Assembly (NCBI GenBank): GCA_023418595.1 | Contig: JAEZZI010000006.1 | Location: 186,001-250,000 of the forward strand | DNA length: 64,000 nt | Direction: 5' to 3' | From: Pseudomonadota bacterium | Lineage (GTDB): Bacteria > Pseudomonadota > Alphaproteobacteria > Sphingomonadales > Sphingomonadaceae | In this document: piece by piece, positions 53,861 through 63,439 of the stretch | Layout: each line of letters opens with the position of its first letter | Position numbering within the stretch: the first letter of the stretch is position 1 | Translations under genes and position numbers: made by a program | Notes under the pieces: generated by a model | Databases searched by the model: none | What the model was told of the DNA's origin: nothing | Seen by the model: only the letters and a program-made list of their open reading frames with translations

Positions 53861-55699
53861 TTACGCCGCCGCTTTCGCGCGGCTTGCCTTCTTGCGCTCG
53901 TGCGGGTCGAGGTGGCGCTTGCGCAGGCGGATCGTCTTCGGCGTGACTTCGACCATTTCGTCGTCGTCGATATAGGCGATCGCCTGTTCCAGCGTCATCT
54001 TCTTGGGCGGGGTCAGGCGGATGGCGTCGTCCTTGCCGCCGCTCGCGCGGAAATTGGTCAGCTGTTTCGCCTTCATCGGGTTAACCTCGAGGTCTTCCGT
54101 CTTGGCGTTTTCGCCGATGATCATGCCTTCGTAGAGCGTCTCGCCATGGCCGACGAACAGGATGCCGCGATCCTCGAGCGGGCCGAGCGCATAGCCCTGT
54201 GCCTCGCCCGCGCCGTTCGAGATCAGCACGCCGTTCTTACGGCCTTCGATATTGCCCTTGTGAGGCCCGTATTTCTCGAACAGCCGGTTCATGATGCCGG
54301 TGCCGCGCGTGTCGGACAGGAATTCGCCGTGATAGCCGATCATGCCGCGCGACGGGGCCGAGAAGGTGATGCGGGTCTTGCCGCCACCACTCGGGCGCAT
54401 GTCGGTCATTTCCGCCTTACGCAGGTTCATCTTTTCGACGACCGTGCCCGAATATTCCTCGTCCACGTCGATGATGACGGTTTCATAGGGCTCGGTCTTG
54501 TTGCCGTTTTCGTCCTCGCCGAACAGCACGCGCGGGCGGCTGATGCCGAGTTCGAAGCCTTCGCGGCGCATCGTTTCGATGAGCACGCCAAGCTGCAATT
54601 CGCCGCGACCGGCGACTTCGTAGCTGTCCCGGTCGGCGGCTTCGGTCACGCGGATCGCAACGTTCGATTCGGCTTCGCGGAACAGCCTGTCGCGGATCAT
54701 GCGGCTGGTGACCTTCGACCCCTCACGCCCAGCCATCGGCGAATCGTTGACGGCAAAGCGCATCGACAACGTCGGCGGATCGATCGGCTGGGCGTGGAGC
54801 GGTTCGGTGACCGAGGTGTCGGCGATGGTGTTCGAGACCGTTGCGACAGCGAGGCCCGCCATCGAGATGATGTCGCCCGCGCGCGCTTCGTCCACCGGCA
54901 CGCGTTCCAGCCCGCGAAACGCCATGATCTTCGACGCGCGGCCGGTTTCGACCACCTTGCCGTCGTTATCGAGCGCGTGGATCGGCTGGTTGAGCTTCAC
55001 CACGCCCGAATTGACGCGACCGGTGAGGATGCGACCGAGGAAATTGTCGCGGTCGAGCAATGTTACCAGGAAGGTGAACGGCGCGTCCTGATCGAGTGCG
55101 GGCGGCGGCACGTGATTGACGATCGTCTCGAACATCGGGGTCAGCGTGCCTTCGCGCGCGTCCATGTCGGTCGAGGCATAGCCGTTGCGACCCGAGGCAT
55201 AGAGCACGGGGAAATCGAGCTGTTCGTCCGACGCCTCCAGGCTGACGAACAGGTCGAACACTTCGTCCAGCACTTCCTGAATGCGCGCGTCGGAGCGGTC
55301 GACCTTGTTCACCACCACGATCGGACGCAGGCCGAGGGCCAGCGCCTTGCCGGTCACGAACTTGGTCTGCGGCATCGCCCCTTCGGCCGAATCGACCAGC
55401 AGGATCACGCCATCGACCATCGACAGGATGCGTTCGACTTCGCCGCCGAAATCGGCGTGGCCGGGAGTGTCGACGATGTTGATGCGCACGGGCTCCGCGC
55501 CTTCGGGCGCCCATTCGATCGAGGTCGGCTTGGCCAGGATGGTGATGCCGCGCTCCTTTTCGAGATCGTTCGAGTCCATCGCGCGTTCCTCGACGCGCTG
55601 ATTGTCGCGGAACGTGCCCGACTGGCGGAAAAGCTGGTCGACGAGCGTGGTCTTGCCGTGATCGACGTGGGCGATGATCGCCACGTTGCGAAGGTTCAT
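53861..55699 (-). CDS. typA: Ribosome-associated GTPase TypA/BipA
   Basis: The protein has 612 residues. It is a translational GTPase that binds ribosomes under stress and cold. G1 is AHVDHGKTT (residues 10-18), G3 DTPGHADF and G4 NKVD; the C-terminal part is that of BipA. The start is ATG at MNLRNVAII; an upstream start would add 15 residues from outside the family. It diverges from telA. Confidence 0.97.
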   Translation of the reverse strand: MNLRNVAIIAHVDHGKTTLVDQLFRQSGTFRDNQRVEERAMDSNDLEKERGITILAKPTSIEWAPEGAEPVRINIVDTPGHADFGGEVERILSMVDGVILLVDSAEGAMPQTKFVTGKALALGLRPIVVVNKVDRSDARIQEVLDEVFDLFVSLEASDEQLDFPVLYASGRNGYASTDMDAREGTLTPMFETIVNHVPPPALDQDAPFTFLVTLLDRDNFLGRILTGRVNSGVVKLNQPIHALDNDGKVVETGRASKIMAFRGLERVPVDEARAGDIISMAGLAVATVSNTIADTSVTEPLHAQPIDPPTLSMRFAVNDSPMAGREGSKVTSRMIRDRLFREAESNVAIRVTEAADRDSYEVAGRGELQLGVLIETMRREGFELGISRPRVLFGEDENGNKTEPYETVIIDVDEEYSGTVVEKMNLRKAEMTDMRPSGGGKTRITFSAPSRGMIGYHGEFLSDTRGTGIMNRLFEKYGPHKGNIEGRKNGVLISNGAGEAQGYALGPLEDRGILFVGHGETLYEGMIIGENAKTEDLEVNPMKAKQLTNFRASGGKDDAIRLTPPKKMTLEQAIAYIDDDEMVEVTPKTIRLRKRHLDPHERKKASRAKAAA

Positions 55700-55861
55700 T
55701 ACATTTTCCCAGGGAATAGGTGTTCGGGCGGGCGCATAGCGCAATTGCTGCGCCCGCGAAAGGGGCGAGTCGTCGGCGCCGGTGTATTATTTTGACGATA
55801 CACTTGATTGGCAGCGGCAAGCCCTGCATCTATCATCCACGACCAAAAAGGGCTAATACGC

Positions 55862-57076
55862 ATGGCGACGACCACCACCACCGCGACGGAAGAACCCGTC
55901 ATCAAGCTGGACGCGCCCGAGCCGGTGCCCGTCGTCGCGGCGGAAAAGGCAGCGGGGCTGGTGCCCGTCGATGCCGAGAAGAAATCGAAGCTCGAGGAAA
56001 AGGTCGACGGCTTCATCACCGATCTGGTCGCGCAGGACGTGAATTCGCCCGAATTCGGCAAGCGCGTCGATCAGATCACGGCGATGGGGCAAAAGGAAAT
56101 CCGAGACGCGGCAGGCCAGTCCAACCGGTTCCTAGACCGCCCGGTAAAGGCGATGGACAAGGATTCGAGCGTCGGCACCGACCTGGCCGAACTTCGCCGC
56201 ACGATCGAGGATCTCGATCCCGGCAAGCAGGGCAATCTGATGCAGCCCAAGAAGCTGTTCGGGATCATCCCGTTCGGCAACAAACTGCGCAATTATTTCG
56301 ACGGCTATAAATCCGCGCAGGGCCACATCGCCTCGATCCTCAAACGGCTGCAATCCGGCAAGGACGAGCTGTTGATGGACAATGCTGCGATCGACGTCGA
56401 GCGGCAGAATCTGTGGGCGGCGATGGGTCGGCTCGAACAGATGATCCATATCTCCAAGACGATGGACCAGCGGCTGGAGGACAAGGCCAACGAACTGGAT
56501 CACAGCGACCCGGCAAAGGCCAAGGCGATCCGAGAAACCGCGCTGTTCTACGCGCGCCAGCGGACGCAGGATCTGCTGACCCAGATGGCGGTGACCGTGC
56601 AGGGCTATCTGGCGCTCGATCTCGTGAAGAAGAACAACGTCGAGTTGGTCAAGGGCGTCGATCGCGCGTCGACCACCACCGTCGGCGCGCTCAGGACCGC
56701 AGTCACCGTGGCGCAGGCGCTGGGCGCGCAAAAGCTTGTGCTCGAACAGATCACCGCGCTCAACACGACCACCGCCAACATGATCGATTCGACCGGCAAG
56801 CTGCTCAAGACGCAGACCGCGACGATCCACGAACAGGCGGCGTCCTCGACCATTCCGGTGGAAACGCTCCAGCGCGCGTTCCAGAATGTCTATGACACGA
56901 TGGACGCGATCGACACGTTCAAGCTGAAGGCGCTCGACAGCATGAAGACGACGGTCAACACGCTGTCGAACGAGGTCGAGAAATCGCGAGGCTATATCGC
57001 GCGGGCGGAAGGCGCTTCGCAGAACCGCGTGTCGGGGCCGTCGGGCAACGACGCCTTCAAGCTGGAGGCGCTGTAA
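55862..57076 (+). CDS. telA: TelA/KlaA-like toxic anion resistance protein
   Basis: The protein has 404 residues of the TelA family, mostly long helices (about residues 150-390): NKLRNYFDGYKSAQGHI, DLLTQMAVTVQGYLALDLVKKNN, STIPVETLQRAFQNVYDTMD. The family is linked to tellurite and other stress resistance, but its molecular role is unclear. The start is ATG at MATTTTTAT. It is followed within 9 bases by an XpaC-like gene. Confidence 0.92.
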   Translation: MATTTTTATEEPVIKLDAPEPVPVVAAEKAAGLVPVDAEKKSKLEEKVDGFITDLVAQDVNSPEFGKRVDQITAMGQKEIRDAAGQSNRFLDRPVKAMDKDSSVGTDLAELRRTIEDLDPGKQGNLMQPKKLFGIIPFGNKLRNYFDGYKSAQGHIASILKRLQSGKDELLMDNAAIDVERQNLWAAMGRLEQMIHISKTMDQRLEDKANELDHSDPAKAKAIRETALFYARQRTQDLLTQMAVTVQGYLALDLVKKNNVELVKGVDRASTTTVGALRTAVTVAQALGAQKLVLEQITALNTTTANMIDSTGKLLKTQTATIHEQAASSTIPVETLQRAFQNVYDTMDAIDTFKLKALDSMKTTVNTLSNEVEKSRGYIARAEGASQNRVSGPSGNDAFKLEAL

Positions 57077-57085
57077 GTCGCCGTG

Positions 57086-57802
57086 ATGAGCGAAGTCGAC
57101 CAGACGATTGCGCGGGCGCAGGGGACGCTCGACCGGATGCGCGAGCGCAGCGGCGAGCGCGCGCATCGGTCGCGCAAACGCCGCCAGCAACAGATCGGCA
57201 AGCGCATCGTGCGGATCGCGATTGCCGACACCGCGATCATCATCGCGGCGATCGTTATCGGCTGGATCGTGCCGCTGGGGATGTTCGGCGCGCTCGCGGT
57301 GATGGCGGCGCTGATCGCGGCGACATTGTTCTTCGCGATCTTTCCTTTGGAGCCTGAGGTTCGGCCTGAGAAATTCCACGAAACCCCGGTCAAATATCTG
57401 CCGCGCCAGACCGAGGCGTGGCTGGAACGCCAGCGCCCTGCCCTGCCCGCGCCTGCCGCCAATCTGATCGATTCGATCGGTGCGCGGCTGGATACGCTGG
57501 GGATGCAGATCGCCAATCTCGACGAGCGCGAGCCCGCGGCGGCGGAAATCCGCAAGCTGGTGGGCGAGGAACTGCCCAAACTCATCAACGGATACCAGCG
57601 CGTGCCGGAGCCGCTACGCCGGGTCGATCGGCATGGGGTGACGCCCGACGCGCAACTGGTTCAGGGGTTGAAGCTGATCGAGGAAGAAATCGGCCAGATG
57701 ACCGCGCAACTGGCGCAGGGCGATCTGGACCTGCTGGCGACGCGGGGGCGGTATCTGCAGATCCGCTATCGCGGGGACGACGAGATTGGCGGGGCTGCCT
57801 GA
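57086..57802 (+). CDS. XpaC-like membrane protein, partner of TelA
   Basis: The protein has 238 residues. A basic N-terminal helix is followed by two membrane helices (ADTAIIIAAIVIGWIVPLGMFGALAVMAALIAATLFF region) and a helical cytoplasmic domain ending in KLIEEEIGQMTAQLAQGDLDLLATRGRYLQIRY, as in XpaC proteins adjacent to telA in Gram-positive bacteria. I infer a joint role at the membrane. A GTG one codon upstream is also possible. Confidence 0.8.
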   Translation: MSEVDQTIARAQGTLDRMRERSGERAHRSRKRRQQQIGKRIVRIAIADTAIIIAAIVIGWIVPLGMFGALAVMAALIAATLFFAIFPLEPEVRPEKFHETPVKYLPRQTEAWLERQRPALPAPAANLIDSIGARLDTLGMQIANLDEREPAAAEIRKLVGEELPKLINGYQRVPEPLRRVDRHGVTPDAQLVQGLKLIEEEIGQMTAQLAQGDLDLLATRGRYLQIRYRGDDEIGGAA

Positions 57803-57809
57803 CGCCAGT

Positions 57810-57917
57810 CGTCACCCCGGACTTGTTCCGGGGTCCACCAAGCCGCTTGCGTTGCTCCCCACATTCTTACGGCATGACTCGCCACACGGTGGACCCCGGA
57901 ACAAGTCCGGGGTGACG
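57810..57917. repeat. Intergenic palindrome, family A (copy 5)
   Basis: Full-length arms as in copy 1, between convergent XpaC-like and CysQ-like genes. Confidence 0.88.
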
Positions 57918-57925
57918 GGAAGGGC

Positions 57926-58723
57926 TTAACGCCGCCCCAACGCCGCCACCGCCCGATTCCGCAACCGCATCACAGCCGCATCATGAATGCCCGGCGCCGT
58001 CGCCAGCACGCCGAACGCCTGTCCGCGCGGGGTGTTGAAACGCAGCGGCTTGCCGAGCGCATCGGTGACCACCGCGCCCGCTTCGCATGCGATCAGCGTG
58101 GCGGCGGCGATGTCCCATTCGTTGCCCCAGCGGATCGTCGCAAGCAGATCGGCTTCGCCCGCGGCGACCATCGCGATCCTGAGCGCGATCGAATTGGGCT
58201 TGCACACGGTCACCATGTCGCGGTCGGCACGCGGCAGCGCGTCGGCGGGGGTGCGCGCACCCGCGAGCGTGGCGAGGTCGCTTGCCCGCAGCGCCGCGCC
58301 GTCCCGCCACGCCCCCTGCCCCGCAATCGCAGTCCAGTGTTCGCCGCGCGCGGGTGCGTCGAGCACCGCGATCACCGGACGCGCGCGTTCGACCAGCGCG
58401 ATCGACACCGCCCAGCCTTCGCGCCCGCGCAGATAATCGCGAGTGCCGTCGATGGGATCGACCACCCATATCCGGTCGTGCGCCAGCCGGTGTTCGTTAT
58501 CGACCGTCTCCTCCGACAGCCAGCCGGCATCGGGGACGAGCGCGCTCAGCCGTTCGTGGAGCAGTTCGTTGACTGCCAGATCGACTTCGCAGACGAAATT
58601 GCCCGGCGACTTTTCCCACTTGTCGACCTCAGTCCGAAATTTCGCGAGCGCCAGCTGCCCGCCCTCGCGCGCGATCTCGCCGACCGCGAGGGCGAGTTGA
58701 GCGTCAGAGCGGCGTCCGGTCAT
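57926..58723 (-). CDS. Inositol monophosphatase-family phosphatase (CysQ-like)
   Basis: The protein has 265 residues. It has the metal sites of the family: EET, then WVVDPIDGTRDYLRG near residue 84, and GNEWDIAAATLIACEAGA near residue 200. It may hydrolyse 3'-phosphoadenosine phosphates (CysQ) or histidinol/inositol phosphate; the KSPGNFVCEVDLAVNELL part resembles 3'(2'),5'-bisphosphate nucleotidases. The ATG is at MTGRRSDAQL. The gap to pmbA upstream holds nothing visible. Confidence 0.88.
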   Translation of the reverse strand: MTGRRSDAQLALAVGEIAREGGQLALAKFRTEVDKWEKSPGNFVCEVDLAVNELLHERLSALVPDAGWLSEETVDNEHRLAHDRIWVVDPIDGTRDYLRGREGWAVSIALVERARPVIAVLDAPARGEHWTAIAGQGAWRDGAALRASDLATLAGARTPADALPRADRDMVTVCKPNSIALRIAMVAAGEADLLATIRWGNEWDIAAATLIACEAGAVVTDALGKPLRFNTPRGQAFGVLATAPGIHDAAVMRLRNRAVAALGRR

Positions 58724-58891
58724 GTCGGATTGTCGGCACGGCGGCGCGTGTGGTTCGTCGCAAGGCGCAAGGAGGACGCGATGCAGACGCATCGTGACCG
58801 ACGAGCAACGCTGCGACGGGCCGCGCGCGCGCCGCCGCGAAGCGGTCGCCCAACGGGCGATGACGATGATGCGACATGACCGGACGCCGCT

Positions 58892-60226
58892 CTAGTCACC
58901 CGCCACCGTCATGCCATCGACGCGGAGTGTCGGCGCGTTGGTCGCGAAACGGAATTCCAGGTCGTTGGCGGGTGTCATGCCCAGGAACATCGCCTTCAGA
59001 TTGCCCGCCAGCGTGATCCCCGCGACGGGTCGCGTCAGTTCACCGCCCTCGATCAGGAAGCCCGACGCGCCGCGGCTGTAATCGCCGGTCACCGGGTTGA
59101 CGCCGTGGCCGATCAGTTCGGTGACATAGACGCCGTGGTCGACGCCGCCGATCAGCGTTTCGGGCGGCTCGGTGCCGGGGGCCATATAGAGATTCGATCC
59201 GGTGGTGCCGCCGCCGCCCGAGGCGTGGCCGGTCGGCGTCATCCCCAGTTGCCGCGCAGACGCGCTGTCGAGCATCCAGGTTTCGAGCATGCCCCTGTCG
59301 ACGAGCAAGGTCGGCGATACCGGCAGCCCTTCGCCGTCGAATGGCCGCGAGCCCAGCCCGCGCGGGCGGTGCGGATCGTCGTGGATCGACACGGTGCGCG
59401 CGAATACCTGCTTGCCGAGCATGTCTTGGAGGAAGCTGGTCTTCTTGGCGATACGGCTTCCCGAAATCGCGCCGATGAACGCGCCGAGCAAATGTCCGGC
59501 GACGCGCGGCGCGAACACGATCGGCATCGCGCCCGATGCGACGCGCGCGGGATTGAGCCGCGCCACCGCGCGTTCCCCGGCGAGCCGCCCGATTGCCTCT
59601 GCATCCTCAAGCGCCGCGAAATGCCGCGCCGAATGCCAGGCATAATCGCGCTGCATCGCATCGCCCTCGCCCGCGAGCACGCTGGCCGAGATAGAATAAC
59701 CGCTGGCAGAGGTCGCACCCGCAAAGCCGTGGCTGGTCGCGAGTGCGGAAACGCCGCGCCGCGCCGCTGCTTCGCCGCCTTCGCTGTTGGTCACGCCGGA
59801 CACGTCGCGCGCGGCTTCCTCTGCGGCGAGCGCGAGGTCACGCAGGTGCTGCGGATCGGGATCGCCATGATCGTCGAGGTCGAGATCGGGCGCAGCGCCC
59901 TTCATCAACCGGTCGGCAGGCGCGAGGCCAGACCATTTGTCCTCGGGCGCAGCGCGCGCCATCGCCACCGCGCGCGCCGCGGCTTCGGTCAGCGCGGCGG
60001 GGGTGAAATCGGAAGTGTTGATGCTCGCCGACCGCTGGCCGACGAAGACGCGAAGCGACAGGTCGGCATCCTCGGACCGTCCGACATCCTCCAGCTTGCC
60101 GAGCCGCACGGACACGCCCAGCGCCGCGCTGTCCGAAAAACGGGCATCGGCGGCGTCCGCCCCGGCCCTGGTCGCGGCATCCACCGCCGCTTGCGCCTGT
60201 TCGAGCGCCTGTTCGACTGTTCGCAT
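58892..60226 (-). CDS. pmbA: Metalloprotease-related protein PmbA/TldE
   Basis: The protein has 444 residues. TldE forms a complex with the TldD protease that processes peptides such as microcin; TldE itself is thought inactive. HASGGGGTTGSNLYMAPG and VTGDYSRGASGFLIEGGE are family-conserved. No tldD is nearby. The start is ATG at MRTVEQALE, although a GTG three codons before is possible. Confidence 0.94.
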   Translation of the reverse strand: MRTVEQALEQAQAAVDAATRAGADAADARFSDSAALGVSVRLGKLEDVGRSEDADLSLRVFVGQRSASINTSDFTPAALTEAAARAVAMARAAPEDKWSGLAPADRLMKGAAPDLDLDDHGDPDPQHLRDLALAAEEAARDVSGVTNSEGGEAAARRGVSALATSHGFAGATSASGYSISASVLAGEGDAMQRDYAWHSARHFAALEDAEAIGRLAGERAVARLNPARVASGAMPIVFAPRVAGHLLGAFIGAISGSRIAKKTSFLQDMLGKQVFARTVSIHDDPHRPRGLGSRPFDGEGLPVSPTLLVDRGMLETWMLDSASARQLGMTPTGHASGGGGTTGSNLYMAPGTEPPETLIGGVDHGVYVTELIGHGVNPVTGDYSRGASGFLIEGGELTRPVAGITLAGNLKAMFLGMTPANDLEFRFATNAPTLRVDGMTVAGD

Positions 60227-60266
60227 CCCCGCCACTTAGGAAGCGTCGGGGCGCGAGACCAGTCCC

Positions 60267-61268
60267 TCAGGCGGTCGCCACCACGAAACACGCGGCGAAC
60301 ATCAGGAACCCCAGATCGCGGTTCGACCGGAAGCGGGCGAGCGCGCTGTCACCATTGTCGACCTTCAGTGTCGCGACCTGCCAGCCGAGGTGCAGCGCGG
60401 CGGGGGCCAGGGCGGCGAGCGCCAGCCAGTCGGGCCGGACGCTCCAGATCGCCCCTGCCCAAAACAGGGTCGCGGCGAGATAGAAGACCGCGACGCCGGA
60501 CCTTACGCGGCTGCCCAATGCCCGCGCCGACGACCGCACGCCCACCAGCGCGTCGTCCTCGCGGTCCTGCAACGCATAGATGGTGTCGTATCCGACCACC
60601 CAGGCGATGCAGCCCGCATAGAGCAGCAGCATCGGCGCGACGATTACCTCGCCCCACCCCGCCCATCCGGTGATGGCGGCCCAGCCGGTCGGCGCGGCCC
60701 AGGAAAAGACCAGGCCGAGCCATGCCTGCGGCCACCAAGTGATGCGCTTCATGAACGGATAGGCGGCGACGAGCGCCAGGCTGCCAAGCGCGATGATCCC
60801 GGCGATCCAGTTGAGCTGGACCAGCACCACCAGCCCGATCAGGCAGAGCAGCACCAGCCATGCCCACGCGGCCTTTAACGATATCGCCCCGCTCGCCAGC
60901 GGTCGGCCGGCGGTGCGCGCGACCTGCCTGTCGAGATCGCGATCGACGATGTCGTTATAGACGCACCCCGCGCCGCGCATCGCCACGCTTCCGAGCAAGA
61001 ACCACGCGATCAGATCCCAACGCTCGACCGCGCCGCCCGCCAGCGCGATCGCCCAGGCGCCAGGCCAGAACAATAGCCACCAGCCGATCGGCCGGTCGAA
61101 CCGCGCCAGCAACGCGAATGCGCGCAACGTCGGCGGCAAGCGACCGACCAGGCCGCGATGTTCGGTGTCGGGGACGATTTCCATAAGCGTGCTGCTGCCA
61201 CAGCCGGGCGGGCGAAGGACAGGGGTTTCTTGCCCGGGGGTGTGCGGTTTGGGTGCGCTGGCAATCAT
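60267..61268 (-). CDS. ubiA: 4-hydroxybenzoate polyprenyltransferase
   Basis: The protein has 333 residues and about eight membrane helices. It attaches a polyprenyl chain to 4-hydroxybenzoate in ubiquinone synthesis. The two Asp-rich magnesium sites are NDIVDRDLD near residue 102 and YDTIYALQDREDD near residue 225. The ATG at MIASAPKPH is preceded by GGAAGAAAGG. A later ATG (MEIVPDTEH) would give a more usual N-terminus. Confidence 0.95.
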   Translation of the reverse strand: MIASAPKPHTPGQETPVLRPPGCGSSTLMEIVPDTEHRGLVGRLPPTLRAFALLARFDRPIGWWLLFWPGAWAIALAGGAVERWDLIAWFLLGSVAMRGAGCVYNDIVDRDLDRQVARTAGRPLASGAISLKAAWAWLVLLCLIGLVVLVQLNWIAGIIALGSLALVAAYPFMKRITWWPQAWLGLVFSWAAPTGWAAITGWAGWGEVIVAPMLLLYAGCIAWVVGYDTIYALQDREDDALVGVRSSARALGSRVRSGVAVFYLAATLFWAGAIWSVRPDWLALAALAPAALHLGWQVATLKVDNGDSALARFRSNRDLGFLMFAACFVVATA

Positions 61269-61300
61269 CCTTTCTTCCACCTAAACCGAATAACCTCCTC

Positions 61301-61375
61301 CGTTCGTTTCGAGCGAAGTCGAGAAACGCTCACGCACGCCAGCCAAGCGTTTCTCGACTTCGCTCGAAACGAACG
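61301..61375. repeat. Intergenic palindrome, family B (copy 3)
   Basis: The same 25-base outer arms as copies 1 and 2, in the short space between divergent ubiA and the oxidoreductase gene. Confidence 0.88.
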
Positions 61376-61405
61376 GGATTGGTTAAGTCCGATCGGAGCC
61401 TGAAC

Positions 61406-62491
61406 ATGCCCCCTGCCCCGCTTCGCATCGGTATCGTCGGCTTCGGCTTCGCCGCGCAGACCTTCCATCTTCCGCTGATCCGCGCGGTCGAGGGGCTTGA
61501 GATCGTCGCCGTGGCCTCTTCGGATGCCGCGAAGGTTGCGGCCTTTCTCCCCGATGCGCGCGTGCATTCGTCGCCGGACGGCCTGATCGCGGACCAAGCC
61601 ATCGACCTCATCGTGATCGCCTCCCCCAATGAAACCCACGCCCCGGTTGCGCGCGCGGCGCTGTCGGCGGGCAAGCATGTGGTGGTCGACAAGCCATTCA
61701 CCGTGACGCTGGACCAGGCGCGCGAATTGATCGCGCTCGCCGACCAGCGCCAACGCGTGCTGAGCGTGTTCCACAACCGCCGCTTCGACAGCGATTTCCT
61801 GTCGGTAACGCGCGCGATCAGCGATGGCCGGATCGGCGCGCCCGTCCATTTCGAATCGCATTTCGACCGCTTCCGCCCACAAGTCCGCGACCGATGGCGC
61901 GAGCGGGCGGTGGCGGGCGGCGGCATCTGGTTCGATCTCGGCCCGCATCTGGTCGATCAGGCTTTGTGCCTGTTCGGCCTTCCCGATGCGGTCAGCGGCG
62001 ATCTAGCGGTTCAGCGCAGCAGCGGACAGATCGACGACTGGGCGCATGTCCTGCTGCATCTCGGATCCGTGCGCGCGGTGCTCCACGCATCAATGCTGGT
62101 CGCGGGCGGGAGCAATCGCTTTACCGTGCATGGTGGCAGGGGATCGCTGGTCAAGGCGCGGATCGATCAGCAGGAGGCGCAATTGCTGAGCGGCGTCGCG
62201 CCCGGCAGCAGCGGCTGGGGCGTGGACGACGACCCGCTGGTGGTGATCGACAGCGAAGGCGCGGCGCGTAGCGAGCCTGCCGAGTGCGGCGACCAGACGC
62301 GCTATTATGCAGGCGTGCGCGATGCGATCCTTGGACGTGGCCCCAACCCGGTCGCGCCGATCGAGGCGCTGGCGGTGATGGCGGTGATCGAGGCGGCGGC
62401 ACAGTCGTCGCGCGAGGGCCGCGTGGTCGCGCTGGCGCTCGGCGATGACGAGCGCGCAGCCTATGCCGACGCGCGGCGGCACTCGACTTGA
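61406..62491 (+). CDS. Gfo/Idh/MocA-family oxidoreductase
   Basis: The protein has 361 residues. The NAD(P)-binding GFGFAA is in RIGIVGFGFAAQTFHLP at the N-terminus, and VVDKPFT is the conserved EKP-like motif (with Asp for Glu). The second half is a Gfo/Idh/MocA C-terminal sheet domain. The substrate is likely a sugar or inositol-type compound. The start is ATG at MPPAPLRIG; codons before it translate a family B palindrome. It runs up to rsmE. Confidence 0.9.
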   Translation: MPPAPLRIGIVGFGFAAQTFHLPLIRAVEGLEIVAVASSDAAKVAAFLPDARVHSSPDGLIADQAIDLIVIASPNETHAPVARAALSAGKHVVVDKPFTVTLDQARELIALADQRQRVLSVFHNRRFDSDFLSVTRAISDGRIGAPVHFESHFDRFRPQVRDRWRERAVAGGGIWFDLGPHLVDQALCLFGLPDAVSGDLAVQRSSGQIDDWAHVLLHLGSVRAVLHASMLVAGGSNRFTVHGGRGSLVKARIDQQEAQLLSGVAPGSSGWGVDDDPLVVIDSEGAARSEPAECGDQTRYYAGVRDAILGRGPNPVAPIEALAVMAVIEAAAQSSREGRVVALALGDDERAAYADARRHST

Positions 62492-62517
62492 GCGTGCCCA
62501 GGCGGCAGACGGGGACG

Positions 62518-63261
62518 ATGATCGCTACCCCCGCCCGGCCGCCGCAATCGACCCCGCGCCTGTTCGTCGAGACGCCGCTGAGCGCGGGCGCGATGCTGCG
62601 GCTGGATGGCCCGCAGGCGCATTATCTCGGCTCGGTCATGCGGATGAAGGTCGGCGACCCGGTCAAGCTGTGCGACGATGTGTCGGGCGAATGGCTGGGC
62701 GTTGCGCGCGATGTCGGCAAGCGGGCGATCGACGTCGAGGTGACCGAGCAACTCCGCCCGCGCGAGACCGTGCCCGACCTGTGGCTGTGCGCCGCGCCGA
62801 TCAAGAAAGGGCGGATCGACTGGGTGATCGAGAAGGCGTGCGAACTGGGCGTCGATCGGATCGTGCCGGTGTTCACCCGCCGAGCGGTGGTCGATCGGTT
62901 GAACCTAGACCGGTTGCGCGCGCACGCAATCGAGGCGGCGGAACAATGTGGCCGCACCGCCCTGCCCCAACTGGCCGAGCCGGTGAAGCTGGCGGCGCTA
63001 CTGCGCGACTGGCCGGACGAGCGGGCGTTGTTCTTTGCGGACGAAACGGGTGGCGTGAATGCGCTAGAGGCGATGCGCGCCCATTCTGGCCCCGCGGCGA
63101 TCCTGGTAGGTCCCGAAGGCGGTTTCGACGCCGAGGAGCGCGATGCGATCCAGGCATTACCCCAAGCGGTGGGCATTGCGCTCGGGCCGCGAATCCTGCG
63201 GGCGGAAACGGCGGCGGTGGCGGCGGTGGGTCTGTGGATGGCGGCGCGCGGGGATTGGTGA
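62518..63261 (+). CDS. rsmE: 16S rRNA m3U1498 methyltransferase
   Basis: The protein has 247 residues of the SPOUT class. It methylates U1498 of 16S rRNA. The SAM-binding knot is LVGPEGGFDAEERDAI (about residue 195) and IALGPRILRAETA. The N-terminal PUA-like part starts at RLFVETPLS. I choose the ATG with GGGGA before it; a TTG that overlaps the previous stop is possible. Confidence 0.95.
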   Translation: MIATPARPPQSTPRLFVETPLSAGAMLRLDGPQAHYLGSVMRMKVGDPVKLCDDVSGEWLGVARDVGKRAIDVEVTEQLRPRETVPDLWLCAAPIKKGRIDWVIEKACELGVDRIVPVFTRRAVVDRLNLDRLRAHAIEAAEQCGRTALPQLAEPVKLAALLRDWPDERALFFADETGGVNALEAMRAHSGPAAILVGPEGGFDAEERDAIQALPQAVGIALGPRILRAETAAVAAVGLWMAARGDW

Positions 63262-63264
63262 TCC

Positions 63265-63396
63265 AATCCTCCCCATTCATGGGGAGGTGGCAGCACGAAG
63301 TGCTGACGGAGGGGGCGTGCCGCGCAGCGCAGCGTCGGTGGCTCGCCCCCTCCACCGCTCTTCGAGCGGTCCCCCTCCCCGTGCCGGGGAGGATTT
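63265..63396. repeat. Family F element without a gene
   Basis: AATCCTCCCCATTCATGGGG starts the left half, and the right half ends GTGCCGGGGAGGATTT. Both halves match the arms around the DUF559 gene, but the core here is only about 25 bases (GCCGCGCAGCGCAGCGTCGG). It fills the rsmE-gshA gap. Confidence 0.88.
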
Positions 63397-63439
63397 CGTT
63401 GCGATTGCCACCCTCCCCACTCCGGCGTAAGGCGCGGAA

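Noticed and set aside
61253..61405. N-terminal extension of the Gfo/Idh/MocA oxidoreductase
   Set aside because: The added codons translate a family B palindrome, and the family N-terminus begins at the later ATG.
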